Of a stretch of DNA of 64,000 nucleotides, positions 25,731 to 34,312 are shown in pieces (the stretch's first letter is position 1; the number at the start of each line of letters is the position of its first letter). The DNA comes from Tenacibaculum sp. 1_MG-2023 (GTDB lineage Bacteria > Bacteroidota > Bacteroidia > Flavobacteriales > Flavobacteriaceae). The stretch lies in NCBI RefSeq assembly GCF_030547425.1, contig NZ_JAUORH010000009.1, positions 62,001-126,000 of the forward strand, written 5' to 3'. The notes beneath the pieces were generated by a model that searched no databases, was not told the DNA's origin, and saw only the letters and a program-made list of their open reading frames with translations. A program made the translations under genes and the position numbers.

Positions 25731-26501
25731 TTAACAGTTCTTAACAGTTCTTACAAAATTACCAATCTCTTTAATTCCTTTTTTTTCTAATTCTTTAATA
25801 AACGCTGAGCCAATAATTGCTCCATTCATATACTCGCAAGCAGTTGTAAATGTTTTGTTATCTGAAATACCAAAACCTACAATCAACTTACTTTGCAAGT
25901 TCATAGCTTGAATTCTTTTAAAATAATTTATTTGTGCTGATGAAACCTCTCCTTTTGCTCCTGTAATAGAAGCCGAAGCAACTACATAAATAAAAGCATC
26001 AGATAAAGAATCTATTTTACGGATGCGTTCATCTGAAGTATGTGGTGTGATTAAAAACACGTTTGTAATTCCGTATTTTTCAAATAACTGCTGATAGTGA
26101 TTTTCGTACTCAACCATTGGTAAGTCTGGAATAATTACCGTATCAATACCACAATCCTTTACTTTTTGACAGAATTTATCTTCTCCATATTTAATAATCT
26201 GATTCAAGTATCCCATTAATACTAATGGCGTTTTATTCGTTTCTTTTAAAGAAGACAACTGTTCAAAAACCACATCGAGATTCATACCGTTTCTCAACGC
26301 TACATCGCTACTATGCTGAATAGTTGGTCCATCTGCAAGTGGGTCAGAATATGGCAAACCTACTTCTATAAAATCTACTCCGCTATTACTTAACTCAGCA
26401 ATAACTTTTGTAGTATCTTCTAATTTTGGAAAACCTGCGGTAAAAAAAATTGATAATAAATTGTTTTCCTTTTTATTGAATATATGTTGAATTGAGTTCA
26501 T
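25731..26501 (-). CDS. trpA: Tryptophan synthase alpha subunit
   Basis: 256 residues, TIM barrel. It cleaves indole-3-glycerol phosphate to indole and G3P in the TrpAB complex. Catalytic E in 'GVDFIEVGLPYSDPLADGPTIQ' and D in 'TVIIPDLPMVEYE'; phosphate loop 'VGFGISDN' and 'GAIIGSAFIKEL'. Last gene of the minus-strand trp operon. A 127-base gap with a dispersed repeat separates it from trpB. Confidence 0.97.
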   Translation of the reverse strand: MNSIQHIFNKKENNLLSIFFTAGFPKLEDTTKVIAELSNSGVDFIEVGLPYSDPLADGPTIQHSSDVALRNGMNLDVVFEQLSSLKETNKTPLVLMGYLNQIIKYGEDKFCQKVKDCGIDTVIIPDLPMVEYENHYQQLFEKYGITNVFLITPHTSDERIRKIDSLSDAFIYVVASASITGAKGEVSSAQINYFKRIQAMNLQSKLIVGFGISDNKTFTTACEYMNGAIIGSAFIKELEKKGIKEIGNFVRTVKNC

Positions 26502-26516
26502 TTTCTATTGTTTTGT

Positions 26517-26620
26517 CAGTTCGAGTGATTTTCGACTTTGGGAGAAAATCGTATCGAGAACTTATTACATCTCGATACAAATTTGTTCGTTCCTCACAAA
26601 CTCACTCGATGAGACATTCT
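26517..26620. repeat. Dispersed flavobacterial intergenic repeat (between trpB and trpA)
   Basis: A stretch starting GTCAGTTCGAGTGATTTTCG, with the inner pair GTATCGAGAAC and ATCTCGATAC and ending in ACTCGATGAGACA. The inverted parts can fold into a long hairpin. This type of palindromic unit is widespread between genes in this family (inference from memory). Confidence 0.6.
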
Positions 26621-26628
26621 TTTAACTA

Positions 26629-27804
26629 TTAGCTTAAATGTTTTATATACGTTTCTAAATCTTTATCACCTCTACCTGATAAATTCACCACAACCACTTG
26701 ATCTTTGCGTAAATTCATTTTAGGCAATACCGCTAAAGCGTGCGCACTTTCTAAGGCAGGAATAATTCCTTCTATTTTTGTTAGTTCGTAAGCAGCTTCT
26801 AATGCTTCTTTATCCGTAGCATTCATAAATGTTGCTCGTTTTGTTTCATGCAAATAAGCATGTAACGGTCCCACTCCTGGATAATCCAATCCTGCAGAAA
26901 TTGAATAGGGTTCTACAATTTGTCCATATTCATCTTGCATTAAAATTGTTTTACTTCCGTGAATCACACCTACTTCTCCTAATTGTGAAGTAGCTGCACT
27001 TTCACCTGAGTTAACTCCAAGTCCTGCTGCTTCTACAGCTATCAACTCCACTTCTTCATCTTCCAAATAATGATAAAAAGCTCCAGCTGCATTACTTCCA
27101 CCACCTACACAGGCTATAATAGTATCAGGATTTTCTTTCCCTGTTTGCTCTTTTAACTGTATTTTCATTTCTTCTGAAATCACTGCCTGTAAACGAGCTA
27201 CCATATCTGGATATGGATGCGGTCCTACTACAGAACCAATTAAATAATAGGTGTCTGGATGTTGAATCCAATAACGAATTGCTTCATTTGTAGCATCTTT
27301 TAGCGTTTTACTTCCACTAGTTGCTGGTACTACTTTAGCTCCTAACATTTTCATACGGGCTACATTCGGCGCTTGACGTTGGATATCAATTTCTCCCATA
27401 AAAACAACACACTCTAATCCCATTAAAGCACAAACCGTTGCGGTAGCAACACCGTGCTGCCCTGCACCTGTTTCTGCAAGAATTTTAGTCTTTCCTAAAT
27501 GTTTTGCTATTAAAATTTGACCAATCGTATTATTTACCTTATGCGCACCTGTATGATTTAAATCTTCGCGTTTTAAATAAATTGTTGCTCCATACTTTTC
27601 TGATAATCGTTTTGCTAAATATAGTGGACTTGGACGTCCAACATAGTGTTGTAACAAATCTTTATACTCTGCTTGAAACTCTTCAGATTCTATAATTTTT
27701 ATATAATTATCTTCTAATTCTTTTACGTTTGGATATAACAATTCTGGTATAAATGCTCCTCCAAATTGTCCGTAATATCCGTTATTGTCTGGTTGAAATT
27801 TCAT
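26629..27804 (-). CDS. trpB: Tryptophan synthase beta subunit
   Basis: 391 residues, PLP-dependent; joins indole and serine to make tryptophan. PLP lysine in '[19 protein letters not shown]', '[19 protein letters not shown]', phosphate-binding '[15 protein letters not shown]', and '[14 protein letters not shown]' at the end. Typical length and ATG start. Within the trp operon after trpF. Confidence 0.98.
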   Translation of the reverse strand: MKFQPDNNGYYGQFGGAFIPELLYPNVKELEDNYIKIIESEEFQAEYKDLLQHYVGRPSPLYLAKRLSEKYGATIYLKREDLNHTGAHKVNNTIGQILIAKHLGKTKILAETGAGQHGVATATVCALMGLECVVFMGEIDIQRQAPNVARMKMLGAKVVPATSGSKTLKDATNEAIRYWIQHPDTYYLIGSVVGPHPYPDMVARLQAVISEEMKIQLKEQTGKENPDTIIACVGGGSNAAGAFYHYLEDEEVELIAVEAAGLGVNSGESAATSQLGEVGVIHGSKTILMQDEYGQIVEPYSISAGLDYPGVGPLHAYLHETKRATFMNATDKEALEAAYELTKIEGIIPALESAHALAVLPKMNLRKDQVVVVNLSGRGDKDLETYIKHLS

Positions 27805-27835
27805 TTTCTTGTCGTTTATTATTTAGCCATAAAAA

Positions 27836-27864
27836 GAGATTTCTCACTTCGTTCGAAATGACAC
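27836..27864. repeat. Short dispersed repeat (between trpF and trpB)
   Basis: AGAGATTTCTCACTTCGTTC followed by GAAATGACAC; the same core is present at 30439-30466 between trpG and trpD. CTTCG/CGAAA allows a small hairpin. Confidence 0.65.
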
Positions 27865-27868
27865 TTAA

Positions 27869-28498
27869 CTATTTTTGACTAATACTTTTTTTAAACTTCT
27901 TTAATTCTTTTACTGATTTTATTCCTGGCTTGGTTTCAAACTTGCTATTTACATCAATGGCAAAGCAATACTTAGAGGCTTCTCTTTTAAAAAAAGACTG
28001 CAATTCATCAACTTCCTCTAAACCAATACCTCCGCTTAAAAAGTAAGGTTTGGTTGAGTTATAGTTTTGTAAAATTTGCCAATTAAATGTTACTCCGTTT
28101 CCTCCTCGCTCTTTTCCCTTAGTGTCAAACAAAAAATAATCTACCACCTCTTCATAAGGTTCTAAAACCTCAAAATTGAACTCGTATTTAATTCCAAATA
28201 CTTTGATAACTTCTACTTTTGATAAATACTGTTTTAACTCCTTTATATATGCTACTGATTCATCTCCATGCAACTGAACCGCATCCAGCTGATATTCTTC
28301 AATTAAAGAAACTACAATCTCCAAATACTCATTTACAAAAACACCTACTTTTTTGATTCCTTTGGGTAGTTTCGGAATGATGCCTTCAAAATTTCTTGAT
28401 GATTTTTCATAGAAAATAAACCCTAAATAATCAGGTTGTAATTCAGCTACTTGCTGAATATTTTCTATAAACTTCATTCCACAAACTTTTAGTTTCAT
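27869..28498 (-). CDS. trpF: Phosphoribosylanthranilate isomerase
   Basis: 209 residues, TIM barrel, the Amadori rearrangement step of Trp synthesis. Catalytic Cys in 'KLKVCGMKF' and Asp in 'YFLFDTKGKERGGNGVTFNW'; 'PYFLSGGIGLEEV' and 'IDVNSKFETKPGIKS' are typical. Starts one base after the trpC stop. Confidence 0.96.
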   Translation of the reverse strand: MKLKVCGMKFIENIQQVAELQPDYLGFIFYEKSSRNFEGIIPKLPKGIKKVGVFVNEYLEIVVSLIEEYQLDAVQLHGDESVAYIKELKQYLSKVEVIKVFGIKYEFNFEVLEPYEEVVDYFLFDTKGKERGGNGVTFNWQILQNYNSTKPYFLSGGIGLEEVDELQSFFKREASKYCFAIDVNSKFETKPGIKSVKELKKFKKSISQK

Positions 28499-28499
28499 A

Positions 28500-29288
28500 T
28501 TATCTGATTTGATCGATAAACTCTTGACATGCTTGACCTGGGTTTTCTGTTTTCATAAAGTTTTCTCCTATTAAAAAACCATGAAAACCATGTTCTTTTA
28601 ACCCTGTTATAATCCTTGGGTCTGAGATTCCACTTTCAGAAACTTTTACAACCGTATCGGGTATTTGACTTGCTAAACTTATGGAGTGTTCTAAATCAAC
28701 TTCAAACGTTTTTAAATTTCGATTGTTAATTCCTATGATTTTATTATCCAACTCTCCGATTTTATCTAAATCTTCCTGCGTATGGATTTCATACAAAACT
28801 TCTAAGCCTAAATCGGTTGCTAATTGTCCGTAATTCTTCAATTGTTCAGCTGTCAAACAAGTAGCTATTAACAACACCACATCAGCCCCAATTGCTTTAG
28901 CTTCTACTATTTGAAATCCATCAACAATAAAATCTTTTCTCAAAATAGGCTTTTGTTGATTAATTACTCGTGCTTCCATCAAGTCTGCCATGGTCCCTCC
29001 AAAAAAAGAAGTATCGGTTAAGATTGATTGTGCTGCTACATTGGCGTCTAAATATCCATTTGTTACCTCAGCTACGGTTGCTTTATCATTTATAATTCCT
29101 TTAGAAGGCGATTGACGTTTATACTCTGCTATAATTCCTGTTGAATAAGGCTCCAACAATGATTTTTTCAAAGAAATTGGCTGCCTTTTAAAATTCGGGC
29201 TTTCTACCAATTTTTTAACAGCAACTTCAGCTTTTATTTTTGCTACTTCCTGTTTTTTAAAGGCTATTATTTTATCTAAAATAGTCAT
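28500..29288 (-). CDS. trpC: Indole-3-glycerol-phosphate synthase
   Basis: 262 residues, TIM barrel. Motifs: 'IIAEYKRQSPSKGII', 'LRKDFIVDGFQIVEAKAIGADVVLLIATCL', 'KIIGINNRNLKTFEVDLE', 'VSESGI', 'GFLIGENFM'. Monofunctional (not fused with trpF, which is separate next to it). Confidence 0.97.
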   Translation of the reverse strand: MTILDKIIAFKKQEVAKIKAEVAVKKLVESPNFKRQPISLKKSLLEPYSTGIIAEYKRQSPSKGIINDKATVAEVTNGYLDANVAAQSILTDTSFFGGTMADLMEARVINQQKPILRKDFIVDGFQIVEAKAIGADVVLLIATCLTAEQLKNYGQLATDLGLEVLYEIHTQEDLDKIGELDNKIIGINNRNLKTFEVDLEHSISLASQIPDTVVKVSESGISDPRIITGLKEHGFHGFLIGENFMKTENPGQACQEFIDQIR

Positions 29289-29302
29289 CTTATATTCTTT
29301 TT

Positions 29303-29401
29303 GTTATTGCGAACAAAGTGAAGTAATCTAAATTATTTTCTTTACAGAAAGACTCCTTCACTACCACTTCGACTACGCTCAGTGTCCATTCGGAATGATG
29401 G
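29303..29401. repeat. Dispersed repeats between trpD and trpC
   Basis: Holds GTTATTGCGAACAAAGTGAA (29303-29322) and CTTCGACTACGCTCAGTG near 29368-29385, then CATTCGGAATGATGG. Both are of the type of short palindromic units common between flavobacterial genes. Confidence 0.6.
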
Positions 29402-29410
29402 TTTTTTATT

Positions 29411-30397
29411 TTAATTTACTAATTTCTCTAACGATTGTTTTGCTTTTAACCCTAATAACGAATCTTTTGCTTCTTCAAATGCGGTTTCAAAACTCTTGTT
29501 TTTATTAAACGTTTTTAAGGCAAATGCCGCGTTGGTTAATACCACGTTATTCTGTGCTTCTGTTCCTTTTCCGTTAATTATGTTCACAAATATGTCCGCA
29601 GCTTCTTTAACAGTATTCCCTCCAAAAATAGCCGATGGAGCAATTTGTTGTTGTCCTAAGTCAGATGGAGAAACTTGTTGCTCTGCTTCTTTGGTAAACA
29701 ATTTAAAATCTCCTGTTAACGAAATTTCATCGTATCCATCAAGTGCATGTACCACTCCATAATTTACATTAGATTGTTGCAACATATAATTGTACACTCT
29801 AGCTACTTCTAGATTAAATACGCCCACTAATTGATTTTGTGGACGACTTGGGTTTACCAATGGCCCTAACATGTTAAAAAATGTTTTTACTCCTAATTCT
29901 TTTCTAATAGGTGCTACAACTTTCATTGCTGGATGAAATAGTGGTGCGTGTAAAAAACAAATGTTTGCCGCTTCTAACTGACGTTTCAACGTGGTTTCAT
30001 CATTTGTAAAGTTATATCCTAAAAACTCTAGCATATTAGAAGAACCCGATGCAGAAGACACTCCGTAATTACCGTGTTTTGCAACTTTATGTCCTGTTCC
30101 TGCCACAATAAATGAGGTTAATGTTGAAATATTAAATGTGTTTTTTCCGTCACCTCCTGTTCCACATAAATCGATGGTATTAAAATCAGATAAATCTACT
30201 TTTATGGCGAGTTCCAATAAAGCTTCTCTAAATCCTGATAATTCATCTACCGAAACTGGACGCATTAAAAACACAGTAATGAATGCGGCTATTTGTGAAG
30301 CATTGTATTTTTCTTGTGCAATATTTATCAAAACTTCTTTCGATTGTTCCTTGGTCAATCGTTTTTGTTCAAATAGGGTGTTTAGTATTTTTTTCAT
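29411..30397 (-). CDS. trpD: Anthranilate phosphoribosyltransferase
   Basis: 328 residues. Transfers phosphoribose from PRPP to anthranilate. PRPP and Mg binding: 'DLCGTGGDGKNTFNIST', 'KHGNYGVSSASGSSNMLEFLG', 'HPAMKVVAPIRKELGVKTFFNMLGPLVNPS', 'LDGYDEISLTG'. Located between trpG and trpC. Confidence 0.97.
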   Translation of the reverse strand: MKKILNTLFEQKRLTKEQSKEVLINIAQEKYNASQIAAFITVFLMRPVSVDELSGFREALLELAIKVDLSDFNTIDLCGTGGDGKNTFNISTLTSFIVAGTGHKVAKHGNYGVSSASGSSNMLEFLGYNFTNDETTLKRQLEAANICFLHAPLFHPAMKVVAPIRKELGVKTFFNMLGPLVNPSRPQNQLVGVFNLEVARVYNYMLQQSNVNYGVVHALDGYDEISLTGDFKLFTKEAEQQVSPSDLGQQQIAPSAIFGGNTVKEAADIFVNIINGKGTEAQNNVVLTNAAFALKTFNKNKSFETAFEEAKDSLLGLKAKQSLEKLVN

Positions 30398-30438
30398 ATC
30401 TTTTATGTTTTCTATAGAATGAGGCGATTTTCTTCTAA

Positions 30439-30466
30439 CAGATTTCTCACTTCGTTCGAAATGACG
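30439..30466. repeat. Short dispersed repeat (between trpG and trpD)
   Basis: CAGATTTCTCACTTCGTTCG followed by AAATGACG; second copy of the unit at 27836-27864. Confidence 0.65.
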
Positions 30467-31045
30467 TTATTTATTTACACTTTCTATAAAATTCTGAATC
30501 ATTTTTTTTCCGTCTGGAGTTAAAATACTTTCTGGATGAAACTGTACCGCTTCAATTGCAAATTCTTTATGACGTAATGCCATAATGCTACCATCTTCAT
30601 CAATTGCTGTTATTTCTAATTCCTCTGGAAAGTTGTTGCGTGAAGCAATCCAAGAGTGATAGCGTGCAGCTTCAAAAGTTTCCGGAATATTTTTGAAAGT
30701 GACCGTATTATTTTGTGTCACTTTCATTTCAGTAGCTACTCCGTGAAATACATCATTCAGGTTTTCTATTTCACCTCCAAAAACCTCAGTAATAGCTTGC
30801 AACCCTAAGCATACTCCAAATATCGGAATTTTGCCTGCATAGGTTTTTATAGTTTCTTTCAAAACACCTGCTTCATCAGGAATACCTGGTCCTGGTGACA
30901 GGATAATAGCATCGTATTTTTTAATTTCATCTACTGAAATTTCATCGTTGCGATATACATCTGGTAAAGTACCTGTAATATCTTCTACATAATGCACCAA
31001 GTTATAGGTAAACGAGTCGTAATTATCTAATATTAGTATCTTCAT
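30467..31045 (-). CDS. trpG: Anthranilate synthase component II (glutamine amidotransferase)
   Basis: 192 residues, class I amidotransferase that supplies ammonia to TrpE. Nucleophile Cys in 'PIFGVCLGLQAITEVFGG', His/Glu in 'AVQFHPESILTPDG', oxyanion motif 'ILSPGPGIPDEAG'. A pabA role cannot be excluded by motif alone, but the operon position supports trpG. Confidence 0.95.
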   Translation of the reverse strand: MKILILDNYDSFTYNLVHYVEDITGTLPDVYRNDEISVDEIKKYDAIILSPGPGIPDEAGVLKETIKTYAGKIPIFGVCLGLQAITEVFGGEIENLNDVFHGVATEMKVTQNNTVTFKNIPETFEAARYHSWIASRNNFPEELEITAIDEDGSIMALRHKEFAIEAVQFHPESILTPDGKKMIQNFIESVNK

Positions 31046-31128
31046 ATTTATAGTATTGAGTATTGAGATTTAAGTATTGATAAAGCATGTATATCCTACA
31101 CCTAAATACTAACATCTCAATTCTAATT

Positions 31129-32520
31129 TTATATTTCTTCTGCTAACACTAATGCTTTTTTTAATGCTGCCAATTTGTTATTTACTTCTTGTAATTCGTT
31201 TTCTTCTTTTGAGTTGATAACGATTCCCGCTCCTGCTTGATAAAACAAGGTATTATTTTTACTTACAAAAGAACGAATTGCTATGGCTTGGTTTACATTT
31301 CCATTTAAACCTATAAAACCAACACATCCTCCATAAAATCCACGGGTTTGATTTTCGTATGTATCTATCAATTCCATGGCTTTGTATTTTGGTGCTCCAC
31401 TTAAAGTTCCTGCTGGAAACGTATCTCCCACAATTTCTATCGGATTTCCTGTAATCTTTCCTGTTACTGTAGATACCAAGTGAATTACATGACTAAAATA
31501 TTGCACTTCTTTGTAGGTTTCTACCGTTACATTGGTTGCGTGCTTACTTAAATCATTTCTTGCTAAATCAACCAACATTACATGTTCTGCATTTTCTTTC
31601 GGGTCATTTGCTAACTCTTTCGCCAACTCTCTATCTTTTTCATCATCACCTGTTCTTCTAAAGGTTCCTGCAATTGGATTAATAATAGCCTGACTTTCAT
31701 TTATCTTAATTTGTGCTTCTGGCGAAGATCCCATTAACTTAAAACTTCCATAATCAAAATAAAATAAATAAGGAGAAGGATTTATAGAGCGTAATGCTCT
31801 GTACACATTAAATTCGTCCCCTTTAAATTGTTGTTGAAATTGGCGTGATAAGACCAACTGAAAAACATCTCCTCTCTTACAATGTTCTTTTGCTTTGGTA
31901 ACATTTTCTTTAAACTCTTCATCTGTAATATTAGATGTTTCTTCTCCTTCAAAAGCGAAGTCATATTTAGCAAAAGATTGAGAGTTTACTAAGTTTTCTA
32001 TTTCTGATAATCGAGACTCTTCTCCTTCTGGTATATTTTCTATCAAAATCATTTCATTTTTAAAATGATTAATTGCTACGATAAATCGGAAAAAACTATA
32101 TTGTAATACTGGAATTTCGGAAGGTGCTTTATTTGATTTTAACTGAATTGTTTCAAAATACTGAACCGCATCAAAAGTTGTATAACCGTACAATCCATTA
32201 AATGATTTTATTTCCTCTGAACAATTTATCGAAATAACATTGCTATACGCATCAAACTTTTCATAAAAATTTCTTTGAATAGGCTCTCTTTCTAGTTCTT
32301 CTTTTCGATACGACAATAACAACTCATCATTTTCTGCTTTGATGGTTATTAAAGGTTCTATACACAAAAACGAATAACTATTTTCTTTACTATGATAATC
32401 TGAACTTTCTAACAGCAAACTATTCGCATACTTGTCTCTTGTTCTTAAATACAAGCTAACTGGTGTTATCATATCTGCCAATTGTTTTTTTGCTATTGTT
32501 TTAAAGGTAATTTTTTTCAT
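31129..32520 (-). CDS. trpE: Anthranilate synthase component I
   Basis: 463 residues from the ATG at 32520 (MKKITFKTIAKKQ). A longer in-frame start at 32556 lies inside the attenuator hairpin and is rejected. Converts chorismate and ammonia to anthranilate. It has the Trp feedback motif 'LLLESSDYH', then the chorismate-binding domain: 'GDVFQLVLSRQFQ', 'SPEAQIKI', 'PIAGTFRRTGDDEKDRELAKEL', 'SGAPKYKAMELIDTYENQTRGFYGGCVGF'. First structural gene of trpEGDCFBA. Confidence 0.96.
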   Translation of the reverse strand: MKKITFKTIAKKQLADMITPVSLYLRTRDKYANSLLLESSDYHSKENSYSFLCIEPLITIKAENDELLLSYRKEELEREPIQRNFYEKFDAYSNVISINCSEEIKSFNGLYGYTTFDAVQYFETIQLKSNKAPSEIPVLQYSFFRFIVAINHFKNEMILIENIPEGEESRLSEIENLVNSQSFAKYDFAFEGEETSNITDEEFKENVTKAKEHCKRGDVFQLVLSRQFQQQFKGDEFNVYRALRSINPSPYLFYFDYGSFKLMGSSPEAQIKINESQAIINPIAGTFRRTGDDEKDRELAKELANDPKENAEHVMLVDLARNDLSKHATNVTVETYKEVQYFSHVIHLVSTVTGKITGNPIEIVGDTFPAGTLSGAPKYKAMELIDTYENQTRGFYGGCVGFIGLNGNVNQAIAIRSFVSKNNTLFYQAGAGIVINSKEENELQEVNNKLAALKKALVLAEEI

Positions 32521-32539
32521 TTCATTTAATATGTAAAAA

Positions 32540-32572
32540 CAAAAAAGGCTTATCATGAGATAAGCCTTTTCG
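32540..32572 (-). terminator. trp attenuator terminator hairpin
   Basis: Minus strand: AAAAGGCTTATC - TCAT - GATAAGCCTTTT followed by TTGTTTTT, 33 bases downstream of the leader peptide stop and 20 bases before the trpE ATG. Placed as the terminator of a transcription attenuator. Confidence 0.85.
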
Positions 32573-32602
32573 TTGTATTATAGATATAACAAGATGGTCT
32601 CA

Positions 32603-32656
32603 CTAACGTAAGTTACGAGTTTTCCACCACCAGTTATTTAATTGTTGTTTTATCAT
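32603..32656 (-). CDS. trpL: trp operon leader peptide with Trp-Trp-Trp
   Basis: An 18-codon ORF read by hand: MIKQQLNNWWWKTRNLR then TAG. Three consecutive TGG codons sit at codons 9-11. It lies between the likely promoter and a terminator hairpin in front of trpE. Slow translation at the Trp codons when charged tRNA-Trp is scarce would favour readthrough into the operon. The antiterminator pairing is not resolved; the GGTGGTGG of the Trp codons could pair partly with AGACCATC just after the stop. Confidence 0.88.
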   Translation of the reverse strand: MIKQQLNNWWWKTRNLR

Positions 32657-32726
32657 TATGCTACAAATGTATAAAGTGATTTTGATTTTACAAACTTTTT
32701 CGCATTAAAAAATAAATAAACAATAT

Positions 32727-33791
32727 TTAATTTACAGAAAAATCTTCTTTAGAGAAGAAAATATCTATTGGCGAGTTACCTATTCCTTTTACAGTTTTAA
32801 AAACAGATTTATCTTCATTATATATAGTGAGTATACTTTTATCTGTATCAAAAAAATCTTCTGCTCCTAAAACATATACTTTTCCTGTAGTAGGGTGTTC
32901 TCTTATAACAGTTGTAAGCATTATTCCTTCTGTAGTTGGGTTAATAAACTCTTCTACTTCTTTTGTTACTGTATTAAAACGATAAATTATTCCTGTAGAT
33001 ACTTCTGACCAATAAACGTAACTACTTAATTCGCTTATTGAAAGCATACTATTCTTATACAAATTAACTCCTGATAACGTAATCGTTTCATCAACAGTGT
33101 AACTAGCTGTTAAGCTTATAAATTTAGCTTCACCAACTCTTTTCTCTGTCCCTATCCAAATTTTATTATCCTTACCTTTTAAAATACCTGAGATTACATC
33201 TTCAAAAGTTAACACCACTTTTAATGATTTATCTTTAATGTTTAATATTTTCAGTTCTTTATCATCCGCTATTAACATATTATCTCCATCTACTAACACC
33301 CCTGACTTTGAAAACAATACTTTTGATGAAATTCCATCAACTTTATCTTTTACTCCTTCTGTTAAGTTAAAAAATGACAAATCATACGTTTTTCGTCTCC
33401 CTCTTCCACCAGTTGATACTATTACACCTTCTGTTTCTGAGTACATAGTTAAATAAGAAGGACTACTTACCTTAGATGTAGTCACCACTGCTTCTTCTGC
33501 AAGATCTTTTAAGTTTAATTTTGTAACAAAATTAGGTCCGTCTTGAGACACTATGAATAAACTATTTTCAAAGTTTGTAAAAGATATTGAATTTTTATTT
33601 AGAGACTCATATACATTTGGGGTAAAAATCTGAATTTCATCTAAGTACCCTACCACTGTTTTGTCCCCCTCATAACTTAGTATAAAAGAATTATCATAAA
33701 TTGGAGTTGGTTCATGTTTCGTTGAATCACTTGAACATGAAAAAAAAACTGATATTAAACATACCAATACAATACTATAATTACGTATCAT
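32727..33791 (-). CDS. DUF5074/YncE-like beta-propeller lipoprotein behind a B12 riboswitch
   Basis: 354 residues from ATG 33791 (MIRNYSIVL); the frame is open further up but would run toward the riboswitch. SpII signal 'LISVFFSCSSD'. The body is propeller-like ('SLFIVSQDGPNFVTKLNL', 'MLIADDKELKILNIKDKSL', 'KIWIGTEKRVGEAKFISL', 'TGKVYVLGAEDF', ending 'GIGNSPIDIFF'), as in the DUF5074 / YncE-like surface proteins found in B12-regulated loci of Bacteroidota. The cobalamin riboswitch directly upstream supports a role in corrinoid capture at the cell surface. No TonB receptor (BtuB) follows. Confidence 0.82.
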   Translation of the reverse strand: MIRNYSIVLVCLISVFFSCSSDSTKHEPTPIYDNSFILSYEGDKTVVGYLDEIQIFTPNVYESLNKNSISFTNFENSLFIVSQDGPNFVTKLNLKDLAEEAVVTTSKVSSPSYLTMYSETEGVIVSTGGRGRRKTYDLSFFNLTEGVKDKVDGISSKVLFSKSGVLVDGDNMLIADDKELKILNIKDKSLKVVLTFEDVISGILKGKDNKIWIGTEKRVGEAKFISLTASYTVDETITLSGVNLYKNSMLSISELSSYVYWSEVSTGIIYRFNTVTKEVEEFINPTTEGIMLTTVIREHPTTGKVYVLGAEDFFDTDKSILTIYNEDKSVFKTVKGIGNSPIDIFFSKEDFSVN

Positions 33792-33896
33792 TATTATAAT
33801 TAAATTTAAAGTTTCTGAAAACAAAAAAATACAAACATTATATTTCAAATGTTCTTTACTGCTTCTTCTTTTAACCCGAAAGAAAAGCAATGAATT

Positions 33897-34088
33897 AAAT
33901 TTTGGCAGGTCTCCTGACTAACATCTTGCTACTACCTTCCCGTAAAAACAGTGGTGTAAGAAATAACAAGTGCCCATAATTAATGGCCTAAGCTTACAGT
34001 TGCGGGTACAGTTTAGGATTTTCACCTAATTCCCTTTTAATTTTCTTTTCTTCAAAAGAAAAACCACAGCAAATATATTTTAGTCTCA
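33897..34088 (-). promoter_or_regulatory. Cobalamin (AdoCbl) riboswitch
   Basis: Minus strand shows the conserved core in order: GGGAATTAGGTGAAAATCC, then ACTGTACCCGCAACTGTAAG, AGGCC, a variable hairpin region, GGGAAGGTAGTAGCAAG, and the B12-box element AGTCAGGAGACCTGCC (complement of 33904-33919). It sits about 105 bases upstream of the propeller lipoprotein gene. Effector-bound RNA should repress that gene. Ends are approximate. Confidence 0.95.
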
Positions 34089-34312
34089 GGAAAGAAACAT
34101 CAATTTTACTGTTAAAATTCCAACACCTCCTTTCCGCATGAAACCCAACTTTATAAGTATTACAAGAATATCTTTAAACTCAAATTAAAGTTTCTAAAAC
34201 ATTATCTTTCAGATTAAAAAGTTACAATACGTAATCAATAACAACATAATTGTTTAAAAATAAAAACATAATTAGGTTATTTGCATTGTAATAAACAATA
34301 AAAAACAAAATT
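34089..34312. other. Upstream region of asnB
   Basis: About 220 AT-rich bases between the riboswitch and asnB, divergent transcription. A GTTATTTG element near 34277 resembles the -7 consensus. Nothing else recognised. Confidence 0.4.

Noticed and set aside
32521..32556. Longer trpE start at 32556
   Set aside because: This ATG is in the attenuator hairpin, and the added residues (ISLFCFYILNE) are not TrpE-like.
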